64,000 nucleotides of DNA, taken from assembly GCA_020161775.1 (NCBI GenBank), contig JAIUOW010000016.1:1-64000 (forward strand), given 5' to 3'. The notes beneath the pieces are model-generated. The model saw only the letters and a list, made by a program, of their open reading frames with translations. It was not told the origin of the DNA and did no database searches. A program made the position numbers and the translations under genes. The DNA comes from Pseudomonadota bacterium. GTDB taxonomy: Bacteria > Pseudomonadota > Gammaproteobacteria > Burkholderiales > Burkholderiaceae_C. Positions 42,401 through 50,500 of this stretch are shown in pieces; position 1 is the first letter of the stretch; each line of letters opens with the position of its first letter.

Positions 42401-45400
42401 ATCGTCACCACCCTCCTTCACGTCGGCGGCCGTCTTGATCGTCATGACGGTAGCGATGGCGTTGCGCAGCAGGTCCACGTTCTGCAGACCCCGGAAGACG
42501 CGATACGGCTTGATACGGCCGTCGATGGTCATCTCGTCGTCGTCTTCGATCTGGCACATCACGTTCATGAACGCGTCCGCGCCGGTCGCGCCCAGGCACA
42601 GGTCGTGCACCCGCTGCTCGCCCACGGCCAGGCAGAGCATCGAGTAGATCTCCAGAGGGCTGTTCGTGATGGGCGTGGCCGTCAGACCCAGCACGCCATC
42701 GGTCAGCGCGCTCAGGCTGCGGATGTACCAGGCCTTAATCTGGATGTCGAGGCCGCGCTGGGAGGCCTCCGCAACGCTCAGGAATTTGGCGCCGGAGAAC
42801 TCGACCGTGTTCTTGCTGTTCTTGTACTGGTGCAGCTCATCGCCCACCAGGCTGTCCACGCCCATGTCCTCGAAGAACGGGATGGCCGACGACTTGGCGC
42901 CGGTGCCGCTGGTGGCCTCGGAGCGCTTCGAGTCGGCGCGCTCCGACTCGGCGGCCTTTTCGCTGCCGGCGTAGCTCGGGTCCACCGACATCAAGTAGCT
43001 GTCATAGGCCTCGACCGTCTCATCCTTCAATGGAATGAGTTTGAAGGCCTCCAAGGTCATGAACACCTTGCTGTGCTTGTTCTCCAGCACGCGATTCAGG
43101 TCGCGGGCGTAGTTCGCGGGGTCTACGCTGGCCTTGCCTGTCTTGGGATCCACATCCAGGCCCACAAACAGGCACCCGTCGCCCGATGCGTACACCGGAG
43201 GGCGGTATTGAGGGTGGCCCGGTGCGTAGCTGCCCACCATGACCTCTTTGCGCCAGTTGGACAGGGTGGTGTTTGGGACCACAAAGAAGGTCTTTTTCTT
43301 GACACCGATGTTCTGGACGTAGAGCACGCTTGCCAGAGCGGTTGCCGTCTTCCCCAGCCCGACATCGAATCCGTTGATCCCGCCGAAACTGCGCGCCTGC
43401 TTGCGCACAAAGGCGTTCTGGTAGCCGTGGAGGCTGAAATCTGGGTGGATGCCGTCGATCTTCAGCGGGGAGGTGTCCTCGGTCTCGCGGAAGTACAGCC
43501 GCGCCGGGTCGTTCGCCACGGCATTGAGCCGCTCCATGATCAGCGGATTGGACTTGACCCACTGGTCGAACTGGGCGTTCGCCTGAGCGGTCATCTCCTT
43601 GAGCATGGCCCGGCGCTGCGCGTCCAGGCCTGGGTCTTTGGCGGCCTCTTCCTCCTTGGTTCGGGTCGAAAGGTTGCCCTTCTTCAGGTACTCGGCGAAC
43701 CGCTTGAGCTGGCGCTCCCGCTCGGTCTTGGGATTGATGTCCGCGATGATGACCTTGTTGCCCTCGTCATCGAACGCCACCACGAACGACGGGTGCATGA
43801 AGCGGCGCAGGAACTCGGCGCGCTCCTCAATGGTCGTGTACGGCGAGAACAGGTTGAACCGGAGCCCGCCGGGGTCCACCTTGGCGATGCGCTCGCTGGC
43901 CAGCAGCTTCTGGCGCAGCAGCTTGTCGCGCACGGCGCCAGAGGCCGCCGCGATCTCTGCATCAATGCGCTGCAGGAACTGGGCAAGGTTGCCGGTGTAG
44001 TAGTCGTCGGCCTTCGTGGCGCTCCTGCCGTCGGCGCTGATGCACCAGTCGTCAGTCGCTAGGGGGTCAAACTGCTCCCCATAGATTCCCTTGAGCGTGG
44101 GGATGTCGATGGTGATCCCCTGCGTGGCGTACTTCACCGCCTCAACCTGGGCGTGCTCGTCGCGGTCCTTCATCGCCACCTCGGCCGCGCCGGCGCCGCG
44201 CCATAGCGCCGAGAAGCCTGCTTTGCGGTCATAGACGATGCCGACCTTCTGGAGCCCCGCCTTACTCTGGCGCGAGAACCCTGCCGGCGCCTTGCGCGCC
44301 GTGGTGGCCCCGGCCTGGAGCGCCTCGGACACCGCCGGGTATTCCTCCAGGTAGTTGAATCCCGCTTCCTCTCCGTGCTGCTGCATGACCTCCACGGCCG
44401 CGAGCCCCGCCGCCAGCGTTGTCCAGTAGCGCGCCCGGTCGCCGGCGTCCAGCTCGATCAGGTCGCGGTGCGCGCCGCGCAGCCACAGCGGCAGGTCCAT
44501 GTCCATGGAACGCTCGCGCAGGTGCAGCACGTAGTCGTTGGCCTGAGTCCAGTCCACCTTGTTCGTCACCGCTACCGTCGCGGAGGTCAGCGACTGGCCC
44601 AGTGCGTCAAAGCGGTCATCATCCGGCGCGCGCCCGAGCGACACCCACACGCCGCCGCGCATCTCCAGTGTCTGCCCGGCCATGGTGATCGTGTCGCCTT
44701 CGTTGTAGCTGATGGGCTCCGTTTCGGTGGCCGCCAGCAGCTTCCAGTCGATGCGCGAGTCGGGCAGCTTGGTGAGCAGCTTCGCGATATTGGGGATGGA
44801 CTGGTCGCTGACCACGCGGTCCACGTCGCGAAACTTGGTCGAGTCCTTGGGGACAAACTCTCCCAGGATGAAGCGCTTGCCCTCGCCGGCGAAGTACATG
44901 CCACCGATGAACTCGGTCCACTGCACGCGCGACTCCACCAGCAGGGCCGGGTTCTGCTCGCGCAGCTCCTCGATCTTGCGCAGGGCGTCGCGGCTGAACT
45001 TGCGCAGCACGATCACGTCGGTGATGGTGTCTGCATCGGCTGTGCCAAACACGCTGTTCGGCAACCGGTAGGCGCCCCGGAACTCGGCCATGTAGCTCAT
45101 GGCAATGCGCAACTGCTCTTCACGGCCGCCCTTGGCGCTCACCACGCGCGGCGGCACGATGAATGCCGCAAGGCCGCCGGGCTTGAGCTTCTCCAGCGAG
45201 CGCAGGATGAAATAGGTCTCCAGCGGCTGGTCCTGATACTTCGGGTCGATCTTGCGGTTGCTGCCACGGTCGTGCACACCGCCGAATGGCACGTTCGTGA
45301 TCACCGCGTCCCAAATCTCGTCCGGCGTGCGGCTGGCCACCGCCTCGAAGGGACTGACGGTCACGCTGTGGCCTGGGCCGCCGTTCACGAGCTGGTTGAC

Positions 45401-46039
45401 CCGGCCGGAGGTCTCGTTCAGCTCCACCGCCTCAATGGCCGCATCCGGCGGCGCAGTGGCGCCGAAGATGCCCACGCCGGCGCACGGGTCGCCGACCTTG
45501 CCGCCCTTGAAGCCCATGGCGCGCACCAGGTCCCATATCCCGGATGCGATGGGCTTTGGGGTGTAGTACTCGTAGGCACTGCCCTTCTTGCCGTCCTCGC
45601 CCACCAGGTTGCCGCCGGTGCCGCTGTAGCGCGCCAGGATCTGCTTCTGTTCGGCAGTGATGGGGGCGGCAGGATCCTGAGCCGTCAGATCGCGCAGCAG
45701 GGCCATCGCCTGAGCGTTGTCCCTCTTGCGCTGGCTGTGCTTGCGGTTCGGGTCGAAGTCGTAGAACTGGGCCGTAACGACGCGCGGCTCGGCGACGGGC
45801 TCGGGGCCGCCCTCTAGGTCGAAGGCATCGCGCTCGCGCTTCTTGACTGACAGGTCCGCGCCCAGCTTCCCGAGTACCGTCACCATCTTGGCAGCGATGC
45901 GTGCCGCGCTGAGGGCCGCCATAGGCGCGGTGGGCACCAATGCGGCCTTCTGGCGCACCAAGCCCATCAGCTCGGCGGTGAGCCTCATGCGGGCGATTGG
46001 GTTGAGTTTTTCTTGTGTATCGCCCGCTGCGGATTCCAT
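39500..46039 (-). CDS. DarB-like polyvalent protein: N6-adenine methyltransferase plus SNF2-type helicase
   Basis: This 2179-residue protein has an N-terminal methyltransferase with motif I DPCAGVG (184-190) and motif IV NVPFG (249-253), then a superfamily 2 helicase: Walker A GLGKT (894-898), DELH (1067-1070), LTATPITNS (about 1119) and motif VI QRDGRGVRQGN (about 1520). Linkers and a C-terminal domain follow. Phage P1 DarB and related polyvalent proteins share this layout; they are packed in heads and protect injected DNA from restriction. It leads its unit from promoter 46065-46106; AGAGG precedes the ATG. Confidence 0.88.
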   Translation of the reverse strand: MESAAGDTQEKLNPIARMRLTAELMGLVRQKAALVPTAPMAALSAARIAAKMVTVLGKLGADLSVKKRERDAFDLEGGPEPVAEPRVVTAQFYDFDPNRKHSQRKRDNAQAMALLRDLTAQDPAAPITAEQKQILARYSGTGGNLVGEDGKKGSAYEYYTPKPIASGIWDLVRAMGFKGGKVGDPCAGVGIFGATAPPDAAIEAVELNETSGRVNQLVNGGPGHSVTVSPFEAVASRTPDEIWDAVITNVPFGGVHDRGSNRKIDPKYQDQPLETYFILRSLEKLKPGGLAAFIVPPRVVSAKGGREEQLRIAMSYMAEFRGAYRLPNSVFGTADADTITDVIVLRKFSRDALRKIEELREQNPALLVESRVQWTEFIGGMYFAGEGKRFILGEFVPKDSTKFRDVDRVVSDQSIPNIAKLLTKLPDSRIDWKLLAATETEPISYNEGDTITMAGQTLEMRGGVWVSLGRAPDDDRFDALGQSLTSATVAVTNKVDWTQANDYVLHLRERSMDMDLPLWLRGAHRDLIELDAGDRARYWTTLAAGLAAVEVMQQHGEEAGFNYLEEYPAVSEALQAGATTARKAPAGFSRQSKAGLQKVGIVYDRKAGFSALWRGAGAAEVAMKDRDEHAQVEAVKYATQGITIDIPTLKGIYGEQFDPLATDDWCISADGRSATKADDYYTGNLAQFLQRIDAEIAAASGAVRDKLLRQKLLASERIAKVDPGGLRFNLFSPYTTIEERAEFLRRFMHPSFVVAFDDEGNKVIIADINPKTERERQLKRFAEYLKKGNLSTRTKEEEAAKDPGLDAQRRAMLKEMTAQANAQFDQWVKSNPLIMERLNAVANDPARLYFRETEDTSPLKIDGIHPDFSLHGYQNAFVRKQARSFGGINGFDVGLGKTATALASVLYVQNIGVKKKTFFVVPNTTLSNWRKEVMVGSYAPGHPQYRPPVYASGDGCLFVGLDVDPKTGKASVDPANYARDLNRVLENKHSKVFMTLEAFKLIPLKDETVEAYDSYLMSVDPSYAGSEKAAESERADSKRSEATSGTGAKSSAIPFFEDMGVDSLVGDELHQYKNSKNTVEFSGAKFLSVAEASQRGLDIQIKAWYIRSLSALTDGVLGLTATPITNSPLEIYSMLCLAVGEQRVHDLCLGATGADAFMNVMCQIEDDDEMTIDGRIKPYRVFRGLQNVDLLRNAIATVMTIKTAADVKEGGDDLRLPEAPEWTTKVQLTARAEASLNEYKLAYRGARESMKSDGSPTEEELAALARVSEKFGEPVELIAHPFNLINKMTLLIADPELDERATFYLFGAAQAELAAQVVAAFNKLGKIEARALAGPWTTPEAVVGVKVVRDGDNEVKLARIKVQAQITKDARIVIDTMDTNLQGEFEKIADKMGLDLDCTIPPKLAALLENVRKEEANPRSQTGRVKQLIFCDVLSLHNKIKRLLVKHAGVAASAIVNVSGQTIKNAEQIQGVQDGFNAEGEENRYRYVIANEKAEVGINLQKGTQAIHHLTIGWTPDSTIQRDGRGVRQGNTTARVNRYHYFADGTFDEYKRILTTKKADWIGAVMDKQGGNDVAIAGGLTAQEYDDLINAVGDEGAMRAVRERAELKEKLARAESARARQVINFKTAQSQQAFIQQHPTVESWIAANAVAAWDLKQAIDAMAQRASSGKLNANAQIKLETRLAEMRARYAGMVRELDDSAEFSYTVSYNFNGMGAKTYKQDFESLLAHSTGAKLPSKVREELLSRFKHNSKPKADGPLAGDWASEVAAARSMADEALKDFERLAKGTEGVYPLEMVEAVRSGDAAVVDGRMFAKGMFVRDRKGQLAVLASATKIVLLTPGERVVSREVSDAISAGWTFIMFGTPEYEQACVEAAAHDDQITTTSESGRTLMFSTVVPAVAAHRKNVTTVRYLSTRYKLPAPLFPFPVNPDLPGISSSLQSIGQAQAAVVRRWDGKVIEVSALETLEDIGYPTNPGQLKANALVDYAKAHGTTFKPQDFAALLDSDYASYAYLVKDAIKSAADWPADGEARLNGAPDLDALDRELATVVAAAMPWLWLDEGEKRLPWVPHSMHYAYNTRAAALRRAAEPKPAPVAAPQAAEAPAAPAKVEFELESPSGTIGIKGETRPNKETIKAAAKFVGGRAMWRGDKELWEVPAATWPYLQQNFPRVAQVLQVVPA

Positions 46040-46064
46040 GTGTGACCTCTATGTGTTGAGGTCG

Positions 46065-46106
46065 ATTCTCAAAAGGCAAACGCCCCGCAAAGGGGGCGTT
46101 TTTCCC
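46065..46106 (-). promoter_or_regulatory. Late promoter element of the darB-like unit
   Basis: GGGAAAA (46100-46106) is followed after exactly 30 bases by AGAAT (46065-46069). The upstream element overlaps the terminator hairpin, so stop and restart signals are fused. The predicted start site lies about 20 bases before the ATG. Confidence 0.7.
46078..46103. terminator. Hairpin terminator overlapping a late promoter
   Basis: AAACGCCCC and GGGGCGTTT are nine-base arms with a six-base loop, followed by T on the plus strand and by GCCTTTT on the minus strand. It would end the 46135 gene transcript. Confidence 0.65.
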
Positions 46107-46134
46107 GTCGCAAGCGCCCGCAGGCGCCGCGCAT

Positions 46135-46722
46135 TTAGTGCGCCTGCTGGGTGGTCAGTTTGGTGGTGTAGACGCCGCCCGAGGTGGGCGTGTCGGTGCC
46201 TGCGCCAGCCAGCACACCCCACAGCGACGTGGACTCGGCGGCCAACTTCACGATCTTGCCCTTCAGGTCGGCGTTCTCGGCATACTGGGTCGCGCCCAGG
46301 TCGGCGGGCGTGCCGATCAGGACAGAGCCCAGATACTTGGTGCGGTCAGCGGCTTCCAGGTCGAAAGCGGCGTTGTCCAGCTTGGCAGCGGGCGCAGCGT
46401 TGTACAGGTGCAGCGTGAAGTTGCCCATGCCGGTGTTGGCAGCCTGGGCCACCATCAAGTCCACAGCGGCGATGCGCACCGCGCCGCCCTTGGGCCCGAT
46501 CTCGGTGAATTCCATGATCGCGTCGCCGGCGTTCCCGGGCGTCGATGCATCGGCGCGGCCGATCATGTCACCGGCGGCGTAAGCGGTGGTGTTGGTGGGG
46601 CGGGTCATCGCCACGGCGGCCTGAAAGACCGCAGAGTTGGCGATGGCCGCCGGTGCGGCGCGGGTGGTCCCCGTGGTGTTCTTGCTGCTCTTGAAAGTAA
46701 GTTCGGTCTTGACGACTGCCAT
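46135..46722 (-). CDS. Putative virion decoration protein
   Basis: This 195-residue protein is rich in Thr, Ala and Gly with alternating beta-type segments (FTEIGPKGGAVRIAAVDLMV, NFTLHLYNAAPA), as in small head-decoration or structural proteins. It forms a single-gene unit with its own late promoter and terminator, suggesting high or separate expression. No family is recognised. Confidence 0.55.
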   Translation of the reverse strand: MAVVKTELTFKSSKNTTGTTRAAPAAIANSAVFQAAVAMTRPTNTTAYAAGDMIGRADASTPGNAGDAIMEFTEIGPKGGAVRIAAVDLMVAQAANTGMGNFTLHLYNAAPAAKLDNAAFDLEAADRTKYLGSVLIGTPADLGATQYAENADLKGKIVKLAAESTSLWGVLAGAGTDTPTSGGVYTTKLTTQQAH

Positions 46723-46757
46723 GGCGCTCTCCGAGGGAGTAGTTGAATGAGGCCTTC

Positions 46758-46799
46758 ATTCTGTGAAGCCCCGGACCATCGCCGCGCCCAGCTTTTCCC
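46758..46799 (-). promoter_or_regulatory. Late promoter element of the 46135 gene
   Basis: GGGAAAA (46793-46799) is followed after exactly 30 bases by AGAAT (46758-46762). A leader of about 29 bases with GGAGAG follows before the ATG at 46722. Confidence 0.7.
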
Positions 46800-46815
46800 G
46801 TTTGCGGTGAGTGCC

Positions 46816-47529
46816 TTAAGTCTTTGAAATCACACGCAAAATCACCACATTGATGAATTCGGAACCGTCCGCTACAATTGCGTCCAAGGTCGGCTCGCTG
46901 GCCCCGGCATCCCCATCCTCCCGAGTTTGAAACTTGGGGTAAGCGGTGGGGATGTTTCTTTTGTGCCAGGACTCGTGCATGTCGTGGTTCAAGCTGTAGA
47001 CCAGCGCCCCAGACTTTTCCTCGCCCACGTTCACCCCCATCTCGACGACATAGCCAGGCAAAGCCACGATGCCGCTGAAGAAGTGGAACGCCACGAACCG
47101 GCCGGCGTCCTTGTAGGGCTCGCTGCGCCCGTGATATTTCCCACGTTCCAGCACCACGGGCACGGCCGGGAGCAGCCGCAGCTTCAGCAGGTCCTGCGTC
47201 GCGCCGTGGCGAATCTTTTCCCACGTGGCGCCCGACACCTTCACCGGTCCAATGGGGCTCACCAGGGCGCGGCCCTGCAGGTGTTGCTGGAACCATAGAC
47301 GGCCTTGCGCGCGCGCCTCTTTGGGGTCCGTGGCGGTGATCACCTCCGTGTCGCCAAGCTGCGCAAGCGCGGCAGAAGGGTCTGTCGCCACGCCCAGCAG
47401 GCCGCGCAGCTCCATGATCTCGCTGGCCAGCCGCAGGCGCTCCAGGGCTGCGCCCGGAGCCAGGCCCTGCACTGACTGGATGAGCGCGCTCAATTGCTGC
47501 ACCAAGGCAGCGCGGGTCATCGGCTCCAT
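46816..47529 (-). CDS. Polyvalent-type small protein, possible PBECR-like nuclease
   Basis: This 237-residue protein has a helical N terminus and a C-terminal domain from about residue 90 (VSPIGPVKVSGATWEKIRHG, then LLPAVPVVLERGK) that resembles the barnase/EndoU/colicin/RelE-like nuclease modules of polyvalent proteins, or their LPD relatives. I cannot confirm catalytic residues; H and R/K candidates are in IRHG and ESWHKR. It follows the DarA-like gene in the same unit. Confidence 0.5.
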   Translation of the reverse strand: MEPMTRAALVQQLSALIQSVQGLAPGAALERLRLASEIMELRGLLGVATDPSAALAQLGDTEVITATDPKEARAQGRLWFQQHLQGRALVSPIGPVKVSGATWEKIRHGATQDLLKLRLLPAVPVVLERGKYHGRSEPYKDAGRFVAFHFFSGIVALPGYVVEMGVNVGEEKSGALVYSLNHDMHESWHKRNIPTAYPKFQTREDGDAGASEPTLDAIVADGSEFINVVILRVISKT

Positions 47530-47534
47530 GGCGC

Positions 47535-50500
47535 TCAGCTCGCGAGAGCTGCTCTGGCCGCCTGGGTGGCCGCGTCCGAATAGGCCTGCGCCGCGCGCTC
47601 CAGCAGCGCCATCATCTCCGCGTCGCCTTCGTACTTCGTGAACATCGGCTCAATGCGCTCCAGAATTCCGTCTTCCAGCAGGTCGGCCTTGCCGTTGATC
47701 ATGTTCTGCAGGTAGGCCTCGTCGGTCTTGCGCTCAGTCACTTTGGCATCCTCCCTGGCCGGTTCATCCATCACGGTTGGCGTGGCCGCGCCCGCACCCA
47801 ACTCGGCGGCCAGTTCGTCAGCAGACATATCCACCGGCTTCGCCTCTGTGACGACAAAGCCCGCCGCGCGAAGTTGGGCGATGACGCTCTCGGTATGTGC
47901 GGCCAGAACCTTGCCGCTCTCCGAGCCGGGGGTTGCATTCATGATGGCCCAGGCTTTCTCACCTGCCTTGGAATCAGGCAGGAAGGTTGTGAACATGCCA
48001 TCGGTGCGATAGGAAATGTCCCCGGCGGGCCCAACGTCGGGCTGAGCTTCAGACGCCGAAGCAGTGCCCTTGATTTCATCGAGCGTCTTCGGTTCCCAGT
48101 GCAGATCCAGTTCCACGCCGTTCTGCACCAGCTCCACGATGGAGATATAGCCCGACTCGGGGTAGCCGCCGCCCAGGTCGGCCAGGCCAAATGCCTGGAC
48201 CTGCTCCCGCTCGCGGTCGCGCTCGGTGATGTACCAGTCGGCACCGCCCCGGAAGTAGTGCAACCGTGCCAGTGCCTTGCCGCCCTGTCCGTCCGTGTCG
48301 TAGGTCTTGGGCATGGCCTCAATGTTCCTGGCCATCTCCACCATCTTGTCGTAGAAGAACTGGGCCTCCTCACCGGCCATGCCCGCCTCGATGGCTTTGC
48401 GCTGGCCGCGCGGCATGTAGTCGGCGATCTGCCGCAGCGCGGCGCGCCCCTCAGCTTCCGTGGCCTTGGGCTTCTCAGGGGGATCCACCACAGGGGCCGC
48501 TGCCGGCGGGTCAGCAGGGGGTACGCCGGCGCCACCGACCGTCGTGTTCTCCACCAGCCAGTCCACCATCTCGCCCGCATCGTCGTCGCTCCACATGGGG
48601 GTGCGGCGCTCACCGTCCACCGGGGATACGAACGTGACGCGCTGGTTGCCGCTGGCGCCGACATAGACCATGGCCTTGCCGTCGCCGCCGATGAGTGCCC
48701 GGCCGATCACCTCGCCCGCGCGACGGATCGTCCCGACGATCATCTGGTACTGTTCGCCGCCGGTGTGCGGGTTGGCGTCATCGAAGATTCCGCTGGTGTC
48801 GCCCTTCTTCAGCACCTCAATGGCGCGCCGGAACTGCTCCGCGTTGCGGCGCTCCAGGTCAGCCTGCTCGATGTCCCCGCGCTCACGGTTGATGGGCTCG
48901 TTGGTCACCACCACGTCCAGGGCGACCTCCAGTTGCGCGATGGCCGCCGACACATCACCCGCGAAGTCCAGCACCGCGTCGGCTGGCAGCAGCGGCTGCG
49001 CCAGCGCTTTCACCGCATCGAGGAACGGCTGGTTGTCAATGTGCGGATAGAGCGCCTTCATCTTCGGATGGCGCAGCAGGTTGCGCGATCCGCTGTGGCG
49101 AATGCGCTTCGACAGGTAGTCGTTGATCAGGCGCGCGTCATGCGCGAAATCAGCGTAGTCATCCTCCTGCTGCGCCGTCAGGGTGGTGCCGCCCTTGCGG
49201 TTCACCGCGATGTCAATCAGCTCGCCCAGGATGCGCTGGGCGTCGGCCTTGGTCATGGTCGAGCGCGCCCAGCCGCTGGTGGTGTCAATCGCCAGCTCTT
49301 TGTCCGAGCGAATGAAGTCCCTGAAGTACTTCACCAGCTTCGCGGTCGCGGCGATGGCGTCCTTTGACTGGTTCAGGTACGCGCCGTCGGCGTCATCGAA
49401 CAGCGGCATGGACGCATCGTCGCCATCAACAGGCACGCCATCCAGCACCGTCATCGTCACGTCCCAGCCCACCGTGAGACCCAGTTCCTTCGCGCGTTGG
49501 TCAATGGTCCTCGCTGACACGAACGGGCTGTAGCTGGACTCGCCCAGGCTGTGGAACACGTCTTCCTTGAACGCGGGCGTGGCGTCGGCAAACCGGTAGG
49601 CGGCATCCACTGCCGCCAGCGCGTCGGCCGCTGAATCGGGCGCCACGGCGGTCGGCTCGGGCTGGGCGGTTTCAGCCGGAAGCGAAATCATCGCCTTGCG
49701 CGCGCGCGCCAGCATGTCCGACCCGTTCTTTCCACGCAGAGGCATGAGCACACCCACCAGCTTGCCATGGTGGCGCACTCCCACCGAAACCTCGGGGCCT
49801 TCCGCAAAGAACTCGCAGCCCTTGTAGGTCTTGACGAAATAGGCCACGTACTTCGATTCCAGCCACACCCAGACGCTGCCATTTTCATTCGACAGCACCA
49901 GCGACTCGCGAGGGATGTACTCAATGGCGCGGCCCTGCTTGGCCTTGCGGTTGTCAACCACTCGCTCTTCGTAGTCGTAATGCGAGATGGGCTCCACCTT
50001 GGTGCCGCGACCCTTTGCAGCGGCCTCGATCTTCGCCACTGCCGCCTCGGGTACCCGGCGAATTAATGCGCTGCCGGTGTCCACAAAGTACTTGGCGATG
50101 GCGTTCTGCACCAGCGTCGGGCGCTGGGTGAAGTCCATCAGGTGTCCGTTGGACCAACCCGGCAAGATCTCATTGCCATCCGCGCCGCCCGTGGGCAAGA
50201 TCAGCGTGTTGCTCTTGTTCAGCCCAAGCTGGACGGCCGTCGGCATCTTGAGGCGGCTCATGTCGAACGGCTTGTAGTTGGCCTGCTGCTCCGCCTCAGC
50301 CACGGCGCGGGCCGCGCGGTCTACGTCGGCCTTGGTCCACAGCGCGATGGACACTGATCCGTTGTCGGTAGACAGGTGCGCCAGCGGATTCTGATCCTTC
50401 AATGAAAAATCCGCCATGTTGCGGCTCAGGGTGCGAACCTCGGCGCCGGCCGCAGCAGCAGCCTCAATCTCCGCGTCCGTAGGGCTCGCGGGCCGCCCAC

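Noticed and set aside
40853-44062. 1069-codon plus-strand open frame opposite the darB-like gene
   Set aside because: Antisense shadow in very GC-rich DNA; His/Arg/Val-rich translation without domains, and the opposite strand encodes clear helicase motifs.
47216-47222. TTTTCCC (GGGAAAA on minus) within the 46816 gene
   Set aside because: Inside a coding region and no AGAAT at 30-base spacing.
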